A stretch of DNA of 33,906 nt from contig VXPO01000025.1 in assembly GCA_009839505.1 (NCBI GenBank), positions 1-33,906 of the forward strand, written 5' to 3'. A model generated the notes under the pieces. It was not told the DNA's origin and searched no databases. It saw only the letters and a program-made list of their open reading frames with translations. Position 1 is the first letter of the stretch; the number at the start of each line of letters is the position of its first letter. This document shows, one piece after another, positions 16,491 through 24,521 of the stretch. This stretch comes from Gammaproteobacteria bacterium. Its GTDB lineage: Bacteria; Pseudomonadota; Gammaproteobacteria; Pseudomonadales; Azotimanducaceae. Position numbers and translations under genes: made by a program.

Positions 16491-16964
16491 ATGATGCGAA
16501 AGCTGACGGCAGGTGACGACTTTCCGAACCTGACACTGAACCTGACCGACGGACGTACCCTGGAACTTCCCAGGGACATCAACACCGACTTCGCGATTTT
16601 GCTCTTCTACCGAGGCCACTGGTGACCGTTCTGCATCCGCCTTCTGGCTGGATATGAAGAGCGCCGGGCCGCGTTCTCAGAACAAGGTGTCAGCCTATTC
16701 GCTGCTGCCGTTGACTCCCAGGAACAAACTCTGAAGGTTGCGGAATCCCTTGGTTTTCCTGTCGCCTATGGCGTGACACGTGAACAGGCAGAGTTGCTCG
16801 GTTCCTGGTGGGACGAACAACGCGCGTTCATACAACCCAGTGAATTCATGATTCGAGGCGGCAAAGTCCGCATGTCCACCTACAGCAATTCACCCGTTGG
16901 TCGGATGGACCCGGCAGAGATGCTCACTCTGATTACAATGGTCAATTCCCGAAAGAACGGCTAA
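16491..16964 (+). CDS. Selenocysteine-containing peroxiredoxin-like (AhpC/TSA family) protein, TGA read as Sec
   Basis: Thioredoxin-fold protein of 157 aa when the in-frame TGA at 16623-16625 is read as selenocysteine (residue 45). The N-terminal part (L-T-A-G-D-D-F-P-N-L-T-L) and L-L-F-Y-R-G-H-W precede it, and P-F-C-I-R-L-L follows, giving W-U-P-F-C, a U-x-x-C version of the W-C-P-[FY]-C redox motif of this family. The frame stays open to TAA at 16962 with family-like sequence (V-D-S-Q-E-Q-T, G-V-T-R). No other stop interrupts it. A SECIS-like hairpin starts four bases after the TGA. The ATG at 16491 (or 16494) has GGTGG just upstream. The gene looks less GC-rich than its neighbours. The alternative is a nonsense-mutated pseudogene, but a lone TGA exactly at the catalytic position argues against it. 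Role: thiol/selenol-dependent peroxide or disulfide chemistry. Selenium insertion genes would have to lie elsewhere. Confidence 0.82.
16629..16658 (+). promoter_or_regulatory. Candidate bacterial SECIS hairpin
   Basis: Directly after the TGA, TTC (16629-16631) can pair with GAA (16656-16658). After a small internal loop, ATCC (16635-16638) pairs with GGAT (16650-16653). GCC (16639-16641) can pair with GGC (16646-16648) around TTCT, leaving a bulged T at 16649. Without those three pairs the apical loop is 11 bases and begins with G. Spacing from TGA to apical loop (13-16 bases) is about that of bacterial SECIS elements, which lie inside the coding region just past the Sec codon. Folding was done by eye. 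Confidence 0.6.
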
Positions 16965-16976
16965 AGGCAGCTCGAC

Positions 16977-18617
16977 ATGGCTCACGACCTCGTTATTCGC
17001 GGTGGGCACCTGGTGGACGGTCTTGGCGGCGACCCGGCTCCCGGCGACCTCGCGGTTGACGATGGAACCATCACCGCCGTCGGCAAGGTGGACGATGCGG
17101 GCAGGCAGGAACTCGACGCCGAGGGCATGACCGTCACGCCCGGCTTCATCGACATGCACACACACCTGGACGCGCAGATCTGTTGGGATCCGCACGTCTC
17201 GCCGGTTTCCTGCCACGGCGTTACCACGGCGCTCATCGGCAACTGCGGGGTCACGTTCGCGCCATGCCGGCCGGAGGATCGGGAACTGCTCGCCGGGATG
17301 ATGGAGACCGTGGAGGACATCCCGCGAGCGTCGATTCTCGAGGGTCTTCCCTGGGACTGGGTGGACTACGGTGGCTACCTGGACTCCGTCGAGCGGCTCG
17401 GCCCGGGCATCAACATCGCCGGCATGATCGGCCACGGGGCGCTGCGCTACTTCGTCATGGGCGAACGCGGCGTCGAGGAGGACGCCAACGACGACGAGAA
17501 GGCGGAGATGGCACGCCTGGTGGGCGAAGCCATCGACCGCGGCGCTGTTGGTTTCTCGTCCAACCGCTACAGCGGTCACCGGATTCCCGACGGACGGGCC
17601 GTACCCGGCACACTGGCCGAACTCGACGAACTCGTGCTGATCGGCAACGAGGTGGCCAAGCGGGACGCCCTCTACCAACACGTCGGCATGCGCTTCGACC
17701 ACGTCGATCACGTCGTCGGCGCCACCGGCGCGCGCATGCTGTTCAACTCCACGCTGCAGGGTTTCAACGACGATGCCGGTTTGAAGAGACTCGAGGCCAT
17801 CCACAAGATCGCCGAAGGACGCGACCTCTCCGGCGTCGCGCAGGTCCGCGGCAGCGGCGCGCTGATCGGCCTGCAGGCGCTCGTACCTGGCGCCGGAGAG
17901 ACTTGGGGCAAACTCAGAGGCATGGATCTCGCCGCCAAGCTCGCCGCCATCCGCGATCCGGATTTCCGTTCCCGGTTGGTCGCCGAAGCCCGTGAAACCA
18001 AGGGCTGGGCACGGCCCGGCTGGATGTACTACCTCGGCGACGGACCTTCCCCCGACCACGCCCAGGGCAGTCACAACAACCTCGAGGCCATGGCCGAGGC
18101 AGCGGACGAGCACTGGTCCGAGACGTTTCTGCGCTTGACGGACGAAACGGACGGTCGGGCCCTGTTCAACCACATTGGGGAGAACCAGAACCTGAAGGCG
18201 CTGCGGGACCTGTTCGACGGCGGTGTTTTCCCCGGTGTCGGCGATGCCGGCGCCCACGTCGGCATGGTCATGGACGCCGGCTGGGCGACCTTCGTGCTGT
18301 CCCACTGGATCCGGGAAGACGGCCTTTACACCATGGGCCGGGGCATCCAACGCTTGACCAGCGGACCTGCCAGGATTCTTGGTTTGAAAGACCGAGGCGC
18401 ACTCCAGGTCGGCATGCGCGCTGACATCAATGTCTTCGACGCCGACACCGTGGCCGAGTCGCACCCCTACCGTGTGGCGGACTTCCCCGCAGGCGCATCG
18501 CGGCTGACCCAAGGCAGCATCGGCTACAAGGCGACATTGGTGAACGGCGAGTTCCACGTGATCGACGGCGAACTGACCGACGCGTGCGCCGGTCAAGTGC
18601 TGAGGCACGGCGGTTAG
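16977..18617 (+). CDS. N-acyl-D-amino-acid deacylase family amidohydrolase
   Basis: Metal-dependent amidohydrolase of 546 aa. The N-terminus has the small beta domain (L-V-I-R-G-G-H-L-V-D-G) then G-F-I-D-M-H-T-H-L-D with H61 and H63. G-N-C-G-V (88-92) holds the Cys that is a metal ligand in D-aminoacylases, and G-D-A-G-A-H (422-427) holds the C-terminal catalytic Asp. Relatives hydrolyse N-acyl-D-amino acids or act as dihydroorotase-like ring openers, so the true substrate is uncertain. There is no signal peptide. The ATG lies 12 bases after the selenoprotein stop with AAAGG upstream, so the genes are probably co-transcribed. Its stop TAG shares a base with the GTG of the next gene. Confidence 0.88.
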   Translation: MAHDLVIRGGHLVDGLGGDPAPGDLAVDDGTITAVGKVDDAGRQELDAEGMTVTPGFIDMHTHLDAQICWDPHVSPVSCHGVTTALIGNCGVTFAPCRPEDRELLAGMMETVEDIPRASILEGLPWDWVDYGGYLDSVERLGPGINIAGMIGHGALRYFVMGERGVEEDANDDEKAEMARLVGEAIDRGAVGFSSNRYSGHRIPDGRAVPGTLAELDELVLIGNEVAKRDALYQHVGMRFDHVDHVVGATGARMLFNSTLQGFNDDAGLKRLEAIHKIAEGRDLSGVAQVRGSGALIGLQALVPGAGETWGKLRGMDLAAKLAAIRDPDFRSRLVAEARETKGWARPGWMYYLGDGPSPDHAQGSHNNLEAMAEAADEHWSETFLRLTDETDGRALFNHIGENQNLKALRDLFDGGVFPGVGDAGAHVGMVMDAGWATFVLSHWIREDGLYTMGRGIQRLTSGPARILGLKDRGALQVGMRADINVFDADTVAESHPYRVADFPAGASRLTQGSIGYKATLVNGEFHVIDGELTDACAGQVLRHGG

Positions 18618-19723
18618 TGGACGAGTATTTCCGGTCCGGAGCAACCCGCGCACGGGAACTCGGCAACCGCGGGCCGGTTCGATTCGCGCCCAACGGCGGC
18701 AGCTTGCACCCCGAGATCGAGGAGGCCTATCGGCGTTGCGGCTTCTACGTGTTCGAGAGCCTCATCGACGAAGGGGAACTCGACGAGTTGCATGCCGGCC
18801 TGGCCGAGATGCTCGCCCGGGCACCAGCCGGTTCCCGGATTGACGTTCCAGACCGCGAGATCACTTCCCAAGACCGCGCCCGACCGGCGTTCGCTTTCGC
18901 CAAGCCACTGTCCGACCCGTACGGCGGCACGGAGGCGAACTACGGCAGGCATCCCGCCAAGATGTCCGAGCCCGAGCCGGCGGACGACGCACCCGACGAA
19001 ACCCTCTACTTCGTGTACGGCATTCTGCAGGGAGCGGAGGCCTGTCTGCGGCTCTACGGTCATCCCGACCTGCTGCGCATCGCCGCAGCCATCAACGGAC
19101 CGGACTTCACGCCATTCGGCGACTCCATCTGGATCAAGGAACCGGGACTCGGCACGTCGGTCGCGTGGCACCAGGACGGCACGACCCACTGGGGCCACGC
19201 GAACTGGGACGAGAACATCCACGGCTTCAACTTCATGGCGCAGTTGTGCCGCACCACGCCGGAGAACGCTCTGTGGGTGGTCCCCGGCAGCCACAAGCTC
19301 GGCAAGATCGACATCAAGGCCCGGGTGGATGCGGTCGGCACCGACCGGCTACCCGATGCCGTTCCGATGCTGTGCGAACCGGGCGACGTCGCCATCTGCA
19401 ACCGCCAAGCCCTGCACGGCTCGTTCGCGAACACCTCCGCCGACCGGCGGGTGTCCATCGTGATCGGTTTCCACCGCCGAGACGCGGTGCTCAACGTCGA
19501 GAAGAAACAGCGCAACGGCGAGACGGTGATCTACGACGAGGACCGCGTCCGCCAGCGTTCACGGGCGATCCAGGTGGCCATCGACGCTCGGGCGCAGCGC
19601 TATCCCCACGAGACGCCGTACGTCTACCAGCCCTTCGTCGGTGAAGAAGCGGACAACCGCTATACCGAAGCCACACGCAAGAGCGTCCTCCAGGGCTATC
19701 ACCTGCTGAACCTGGGCATCTAA
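18617..19723 (+). CDS. Phytanoyl-CoA dioxygenase family protein (Fe(II)/2-oxoglutarate type)
   Basis: Non-haem iron dioxygenase of 368 aa. The iron triad is visible: H185 and D187 in A-W-H-Q-D-G-T-T-H and a distal His at 257 in A-L-H-G-S-F, with Arg 267/268 as candidate 2-oxoglutarate anchors and P-G-S-H in between. PhyH-family proteins hydroxylate many small molecules, so the name does not imply phytanic acid. The GTG at 18617 overlaps the upstream stop (TAGTG) and has GAGG about 11 bases before it; an in-frame GTG at 18584 would overlap further and is less likely. It closes the 15519-19723 cluster. Confidence 0.87.
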   Translation: MDEYFRSGATRARELGNRGPVRFAPNGGSLHPEIEEAYRRCGFYVFESLIDEGELDELHAGLAEMLARAPAGSRIDVPDREITSQDRARPAFAFAKPLSDPYGGTEANYGRHPAKMSEPEPADDAPDETLYFVYGILQGAEACLRLYGHPDLLRIAAAINGPDFTPFGDSIWIKEPGLGTSVAWHQDGTTHWGHANWDENIHGFNFMAQLCRTTPENALWVVPGSHKLGKIDIKARVDAVGTDRLPDAVPMLCEPGDVAICNRQALHGSFANTSADRRVSIVIGFHRRDAVLNVEKKQRNGETVIYDEDRVRQRSRAIQVAIDARAQRYPHETPYVYQPFVGEEADNRYTEATRKSVLQGYHLLNLGI

Positions 19724-19775
19724 CCCGCCTCAGAACCCACCAACCGGCGCGTACGTCTACCCCCGGTAAAACGCC

Positions 19776-19798
19776 GAAGTTTCGCGCAGCGAAACTTC
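19776..19798. terminator. Perfect 9-bp hairpin between convergent genes, candidate bidirectional terminator
   Basis: GAAGTTTCG (19776-19784) and CGAAACTTC (19790-19798) enclose CGCAG. It lies between the dioxygenase stop (19723) and the regulator stop (19809), the right place to end both transcripts. There is no T-run on either side, so it would be a weak intrinsic terminator. Confidence 0.5.
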
Positions 19799-19808
19799 CA
19801 ACGCGCCG

Positions 19809-20552
19809 TCAGGCGCGCCGCCGCATGGCGCGGAACCCGGCGGGTTCCCACTCGCGCAGGGCGACCAATAGGCAGCTTCCCAACGTTCGGCCCTCCTGGG
19901 TCGGCCGGATCTCGTCGCCCCGCGTCAACTCGTCGAAGGTCTCCATGAGTTCGACCATCTTGGCTCGCAGAACGGCCAAGGACTCGATGGACAACATGCC
20001 CCAGGCGAAGCGGTGCAGATCCTGGTCCGGTACGAACGCCCCGGATAGGAACGCCCCCTGCACGTTCTCAACGAAGTAGCGGTGGATCGGACCGTTGGGC
20101 AGCCAGGCGAAGTTCCTCGCGACCCGGAGCTTGATGCGATTGCCGGGCAGCAGTTCGATCAGCCCCATCCGGTCGAGGCGGGCGAGGAGTTGAATCAGGC
20201 GCGTCTCGGAGATCTGATAGCGGTCGACGATGCGTTCGAACGACCATCGGTTCAGGACGCAGATGCCGACCAGCAGAAGCACCGGGTCGGCGATGAGTTC
20301 GCGTTCCTGCTCCTCGGTGAGCGATGCCACGTTGAGGCGTAGCGCGTCGGCACGCCGCGCCAGTTCCAGGAGGTCCACATCCGCCAGGTCGCAGACCTTC
20401 TCCAGGCGTTCCAACGTAAAGCCGCCGGTGGAGAACAACCGCTTGACGCTGCTGAGCGACAAACCGAGGTGCGCGCTTACCTGATCATAGGAGACGCGAC
20501 GCTCTTTCAGCGCCTGTTTCAGAGCCTGGATCATCCGCTTTGACTGGATCAT
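19809..20552 (-). CDS. Helix-turn-helix transcriptional regulator (Cro/C1-type N-terminus)
   Basis: Protein of 247 aa from the ATG at 20550-20552; an in-frame ATG at 20585 would add 11 residues. The first 60 residues form a lambda-repressor-like HTH (L-K-E-R-R-V-S-Y-D-Q-V-S-A-H-L-G-L-S-L-S-S-V-K-R-L-F read in pieces), followed by T-L-E-R-L-E-K-V-C. The C-terminal 170 residues contain a second winged-helix-like section (I-V-D-R-Y-Q-I-S-E-T-R-L-I-Q-L-L) and an effector or dimer region I cannot name. It is divergent from the SulP transporter with 132 bases between starts, so it may control that gene and itself (inference). Confidence 0.78.
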   Translation of the reverse strand: MIQSKRMIQALKQALKERRVSYDQVSAHLGLSLSSVKRLFSTGGFTLERLEKVCDLADVDLLELARRADALRLNVASLTEEQERELIADPVLLLVGICVLNRWSFERIVDRYQISETRLIQLLARLDRMGLIELLPGNRIKLRVARNFAWLPNGPIHRYFVENVQGAFLSGAFVPDQDLHRFAWGMLSIESLAVLRAKMVELMETFDELTRGDEIRPTQEGRTLGSCLLVALREWEPAGFRAMRRRA

Positions 20553-20591
20553 AGGTATCAATATAAAGGACCAAACCGAGATCATGTTCTC

Positions 20592-20608
20592 ACTTTAGCC
20601 ACCAAAGT
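20592..20608. promoter_or_regulatory. Small inverted repeat in the divergent regulator/SulP space
   Basis: ACTTT (20592-20596) and AAAGT (20604-20608) are separated by 7 bases in an AT-rich part of the intergenic region. An AT-rich stretch nearby (TATATT on the minus strand, about 20562-20567) could be the regulator's -10 box. It is too short to be more than a candidate binding site. Confidence 0.25.
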
Positions 20609-20684
20609 TGCAAACTGTGGGTACTACCTCGTTCTCGAAGTTGGCGGTGAAGAATGCGACTACCCGAAGACTCCTTCATCGCCT

Positions 20685-22319
20685 ATGCTGATTGGCGAGT
20701 ACACGAACTGCACCGTGAACTACAACTTCCGCACACTGAAAGGGGACCTGCTCGGCGGCATCACCGCGACCGTTGTGGTGCTTCCGGCCGCGCTGGCCTT
20801 CGGTCTGGCCTCGGGCCTTGGCGCCGCGGCGGGGCTTTACGGGTCGATCGCCGTGGGTCTTTTCGCCGCGCTCTTCGGCGGCACGCGTTCGCAGATCTCC
20901 GGGGCCACCGGTCCGATGACCGTAGCCATGGCGGTCATCGTCACGTCGCACGCCTCGACGCTGGGAGAAGCGCTGATCGTGGTGGTCATGGGCGGTCTGC
21001 TGCAGGTACTCCTGGGGTTGTCGAAACTCGGCCGGTTCGTCGCCTACACGCCCCACGTGGTCGTCTCCGGGTTCATGTCCGGGATCGGCATCATCATCGT
21101 CCTGATCCAGATTCTGCCGTTCTTCGGTCTGCCGGCGGCGGGTGGTCCGGTGGACTCGATCCACGCCCTGCCGAGTGTGATCGACAACATCAACCCCAGC
21201 GCGCTCGCCATAGCCGCGATCACGCTGGCCATCGCCCTGGCGTGGCCGCACCGCCTGTCCGCATACCTGCCAGCAACCGTCCTGGCTCTTGTCGTCGGAA
21301 CGCTCGTGCGTGCGATATGGCTCACCGATGCACCGGTGATCGGTGCGCTGACGATCAGCCTGCCCGAACTGCATTTCGAACTGCCCTCCGCCGACTTCCT
21401 CATCGACGCGGTGGAGCCAGCGCTGATCCTTGCCCTGCTCGCCTCCGTGGACAGCCTGCTCACGTCGCTCACCGCCGATTCGGTCACGGGCAACCGGCAC
21501 GACCCGAACAAGGAACTCGTCGGCCAAGGTCTCGGCAACATGGCTGCCGGCCTCGTCGGAGGTCTACCCGGCGGCGGCAACACCCTCGGCACCTTGACCA
21601 ACGTCCGCGCGGGAGGAACCACGCGAGTGTCCGGCGTGATCTATGCCGGGTTGCTGCTCGCCATCGTCCTGGTTCTCGGAGGCTATCTCCAGTTCATTCC
21701 CCACGCGGTGCTAGCTGGGATCGTGATCAAGATCGCCTTGGACATCGTCGACTGGCGCATGCTCTCGCGGTTGCACCGCCTCCGGTCGGAACACCTGGTA
21801 GTCCTGCTCACCACGCTTTCGCTGACGGTCTTCGTCGACCTGGTCACCGCCGTCGTCGTCGGCCTGATCGCCGCCGGCATGGCCCACGCCCGGCAACTGG
21901 AGAGACTCGAACTCGACAGCGTCGTCTCCGTTCCCCTGCTCGACAGCCAGTTCCTCCCCGAAGGATCCCAAACCGACTCCTATGCCGCCCGCGCCGGTCT
22001 GTTGGCCCTCAAGGGATCCTTCACGGTCGCCTCCTCGCAACGGCTGGTGGCGGCGATCACGCCCGACATCCGCGAGCACGACGTGCTGATCTTCGACTTC
22101 TCCAACACCACCTACGTGGACGACAGCGCCGCCATGGTGATCGAGCACTTGATGGACGTTGCCCGCGAAGAAGAAACGGAGTTCATCGTCCAGGGCATGT
22201 CGGCCAAGGTCGAGAGGACATTCCGCACGCTGAACGTCCTCCGGGGTGTGCCCGAGGCTCGAATCGTTGACACGGCCGACGAGGCTCGCGAACTGGTTGC
22301 CGAGCTGCTTGCCGCCTAG
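20685..22319 (+). CDS. SulP family anion transporter with STAS domain
   Basis: Inner-membrane transporter of 544 aa. The SulP signature is in the N-terminal half: D-L-L-G-G-I-T-A-T-V-V-V-L-P, then G-L-Y-G-S-I and F-G-G-T-R-S-Q-I-S-G-A-T-G-P-M. About 12-14 hydrophobic helices end near residue 405, and a cytoplasmic STAS domain (about 430-540, D-V-L-I-F-D-F-S-N-T-T-Y-V-D-D-S) follows. Family members move sulfate, bicarbonate, chloride or dicarboxylates; the substrate cannot be told from sequence. The ATG at 20685 lacks a good ribosome site, and a GTG at 20715 is an alternative start. Confidence 0.9.
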   Translation: MLIGEYTNCTVNYNFRTLKGDLLGGITATVVVLPAALAFGLASGLGAAAGLYGSIAVGLFAALFGGTRSQISGATGPMTVAMAVIVTSHASTLGEALIVVVMGGLLQVLLGLSKLGRFVAYTPHVVVSGFMSGIGIIIVLIQILPFFGLPAAGGPVDSIHALPSVIDNINPSALAIAAITLAIALAWPHRLSAYLPATVLALVVGTLVRAIWLTDAPVIGALTISLPELHFELPSADFLIDAVEPALILALLASVDSLLTSLTADSVTGNRHDPNKELVGQGLGNMAAGLVGGLPGGGNTLGTLTNVRAGGTTRVSGVIYAGLLLAIVLVLGGYLQFIPHAVLAGIVIKIALDIVDWRMLSRLHRLRSEHLVVLLTTLSLTVFVDLVTAVVVGLIAAGMAHARQLERLELDSVVSVPLLDSQFLPEGSQTDSYAARAGLLALKGSFTVASSQRLVAAITPDIREHDVLIFDFSNTTYVDDSAAMVIEHLMDVAREEETEFIVQGMSAKVERTFRTLNVLRGVPEARIVDTADEARELVAELLAA

Positions 22320-22513
22320 TAGGCGATCCCCGTTACCGGCGTGGACGGCATGCTGGATCACAGTAGGGTCGGAGGGCCGTGACGCTATCCGGAGCCGCAA
22401 CCCCGTGCTGCTGCTCTCTGCCTTGTGATGATCAGCCGCGGCATGATGCGCCCTCCCCGCGCACCGAGTACCATTGCCCGTTCACCGAGCATAGGGAGAA
22501 CGCGGAGGACACC

Positions 22514-23173
22514 ATGACCCTACGCATCAACAGCGAAGTACCCGACTTCACCGCCACGACAACCCAGGGCGAGATCAGCTTCCACGACTGGATCGGCGAC
22601 GGCTGGGCGATCCTCTTTTCGCACCCCAAGGACTTCACGCCGGTCTGCACCACCGAACTCGGCTACATGGCCGGCCTCGCCGACGACTTCGCGGCGCGCA
22701 ACTGCAAGATCATCGGGCTGTCCGTCGACCCCGTGACCAATCACTCCGAGTGGATGAAGGACATCGAGGAGACGCAAGGCCACGCCGTCACCTACCCGCT
22801 CATCGGCGACCCCGAACTGAAGGTCGCCAAGGCCTTCGACATGCTCCCGGACGACGCCGGCGACACCTCCGAGGGACGCACCCCGGTGGACAACGCCACG
22901 GTGCGCTCGGTGTTCGTCATCGGACCGGACAAGCGGGTCAAGGCGATGCTCACCTACCCCATGAGCACGGGGCGGAACTTCGACGAAGTGCTGCGGCTGC
23001 TCGATAGTTGCCAACTTACCGCGCAGCATCAAGTGGCGACACCGGTGAACTGGCAGGACGGGGACGACGTCATCATCGTCCCGGCGGTATCCGATGAAGA
23101 AGCCAAGGCGAAGTACCCCGACGGGTGGGACTCGCCGAAACCCTACATCCGCATCGTGCCGCAACCGCAGTAG
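22514..23173 (+). CDS. 1-Cys (Prx6-type) peroxiredoxin
   Basis: Peroxidase of 219 aa. The peroxidatic Cys is C45 in H-P-K-D-F-T-P-V-C-T-T-E-L. The length and long C-terminal arm (with V-N-W-Q-D-G-D-D-V and a final Y-I-R-I-V-P-Q-P) are those of the Prx6/AhpC-type 1-Cys class. It reduces hydrogen or lipid peroxides in the cytoplasm. The ATG at 22514 has GGAGG five bases upstream. The acyl-CoA dehydrogenase follows after 21 bases, so they may be co-transcribed; flavin dehydrogenases can leak peroxide. Unlike the peroxiredoxin-like gene at 16491 it uses ordinary cysteine. Confidence 0.93.
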   Translation: MTLRINSEVPDFTATTTQGEISFHDWIGDGWAILFSHPKDFTPVCTTELGYMAGLADDFAARNCKIIGLSVDPVTNHSEWMKDIEETQGHAVTYPLIGDPELKVAKAFDMLPDDAGDTSEGRTPVDNATVRSVFVIGPDKRVKAMLTYPMSTGRNFDEVLRLLDSCQLTAQHQVATPVNWQDGDDVIIVPAVSDEEAKAKYPDGWDSPKPYIRIVPQPQ

Positions 23174-23194
23174 TCCGTAGCCGGAGAGCAGCAA

Positions 23195-24397
23195 ATGGAT
23201 CTCGAATACAGCCCCGAGTACCGGGCGTTCCGCGACGAGGTTCGTGACTTCCTTGAGGAGAACAAGCACCGCGCACCGAACCAGACGCGGATGATTCCCG
23301 GTCGACCCAATTCCGCCAAGGGCTGGCAGCAACTCCTCATCGAGCACGGCTACGCGGCCCGTACGATCCCCAAGGAGTACGGCGGCTACGGGGCCGAGCC
23401 GGACATCCTCAAGACGCGGATCATCGCCGAGGAGTTCGCCCGCGCACGCGTTCCGCCAGGACACTCCGGGGACAACCGCCTGGTGCCGACGGTGCTGGAA
23501 CTCGGCACGGAGGAGCAGAAGCAGTGGCTGGTGCCGCCATCGGTGCGCGGCGAGATGACCTGGTGCCAGGGCTACTCGGAGCCGGGTTCCGGGTCCGACC
23601 TCGCTTCGCTCTCCACCAAGGCCGAACTTGACGGCGACGAGTGGGTGATCAACGGCCAGAAGATCTGGACGTCCGGCGCCCAGAACGCCGACATGATGTT
23701 CTGCCTCGTGCGCACCGAACCGGATGCCCCGAAGCACAACGGCATCAGCTACCTGGTGTTCTCCATGGACACGCCGGGCATCGAAGTGCGCCCGCTGGTA
23801 TCCATGATGGGCGATGCGTTCTTCAACGAGGTGTTCTTCACCGACGTACGCGTGCCGAAAGACCAGATCATCGGCAAGCGCGGCGAGGGCTGGTTCGTCG
23901 CCAACACCACCTTACGCTACGAGCGCGGCGGCCTGGGCGATCCCAACGAGGCCGAAAACCGCCTGAACCGCATCGTCGACATGATGAAGCGCGAGACCGT
24001 CAGCGGCGAGCGGCTGATCGACAACCCGATCTACCGCGACCGCTTGCTCAAACTCCAGGGCCAGATTCTCGCCATGAAGTTCAACGGCATGCGGGTGCTC
24101 TCCCACAACATCAAGGGCGAAGAGCCCGGCATGGCGCGGTGGATCGTGAAGCTGAACGGCTGCGAGCTGAACCACCAGATGGCCGGCCTCGCCATCGACG
24201 TCCTCGGCGAACTCGGCCTGCTCTACGACGGCAGCGACTACCTCCGGGACGGTGGCTTCTGGCAAGCGCGCTACATGCTCGACCTCGGACTCATCATCGG
24301 CGGCGGCACGGCGCAGATCCAGAAGAACATGATCGGGGAGCGGGCCCTGGGGCTACCCAAAGAACCGAAGGTAGAGGAAGCACGCGCACGGGCTTGA
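23195..24397 (+). CDS. Acyl-CoA dehydrogenase, first of a pair
   Basis: FAD-dependent dehydrogenase of 400 aa. The N-terminal helices are followed by W-C-Q-G-Y-S-E-P-G-S-G-S-D-L (about 123-136), the family signature, then V-I-N-G-Q-K-I-W-T-S-G-A. Near the C-terminus the motif that usually carries the catalytic Glu as Y-E-G-T-x-Q-I reads I-G-G-G-T-A-Q-I-Q, so that Glu is absent here. A base elsewhere, or help from the partner subunit, is likely. The ATG at 23195 has GGAGA upstream. The second dehydrogenase lies 124 bases on, past a REP-like hairpin. Pairs like this in actinobacteria form mixed tetramers for steroid side-chain oxidation; the same may hold here (inference). Confidence 0.9.
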   Translation: MDLEYSPEYRAFRDEVRDFLEENKHRAPNQTRMIPGRPNSAKGWQQLLIEHGYAARTIPKEYGGYGAEPDILKTRIIAEEFARARVPPGHSGDNRLVPTVLELGTEEQKQWLVPPSVRGEMTWCQGYSEPGSGSDLASLSTKAELDGDEWVINGQKIWTSGAQNADMMFCLVRTEPDAPKHNGISYLVFSMDTPGIEVRPLVSMMGDAFFNEVFFTDVRVPKDQIIGKRGEGWFVANTTLRYERGGLGDPNEAENRLNRIVDMMKRETVSGERLIDNPIYRDRLLKLQGQILAMKFNGMRVLSHNIKGEEPGMARWIVKLNGCELNHQMAGLAIDVLGELGLLYDGSDYLRDGGFWQARYMLDLGLIIGGGTAQIQKNMIGERALGLPKEPKVEEARARA

Positions 24398-24421
24398 TGG
24401 ACGCGGTGGCCACGACCCATC

Positions 24422-24462
24422 GGGGCGACCGCGCGCCTTGGCAGGCGCGATGTGGTCGCCCG
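24422..24462. repeat. REP-like nested hairpin between the dehydrogenase genes
   Basis: Outer arms GGGCGACC (24423-24430) and GGTCGCCC (24454-24461) enclose inner arms CGCGCC (24432-24437) and GGCGCG (24444-24449). The outer core is identical to that at 123-143, and the GACCGCGCGCCT part recurs at 27932-27943. It could trim or stabilise the mRNA between the two coding regions. Confidence 0.7.
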
Positions 24463-24521
24463 TGTTGGCTTCAGGAACGCCGCAGATTGCCCGGCTACGA
24501 CAAGCACTTGGGAACAACACA

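Noticed and set aside
16623-16625. TGA as a nonsense mutation making a pseudogene
   Set aside because: Possible, but the stop is the only one, is TGA, replaces exactly the catalytic Cys, and is followed by a SECIS-like hairpin.
16773-16964. Short ORF of 63 codons as a separate gene
   Set aside because: It is the C-terminal part of the selenoprotein frame, and no ribosome site precedes its ATG.
16890-18653. 587-codon minus-strand frame opposite the amidohydrolase
   Set aside because: Antisense shadow; the plus strand holds a complete amidohydrolase with all motifs.
22379-22513. In-frame N-terminal extension of the 1-Cys peroxiredoxin
   Set aside because: Not family-like, and the internal ATG has a strong GGAGG site.
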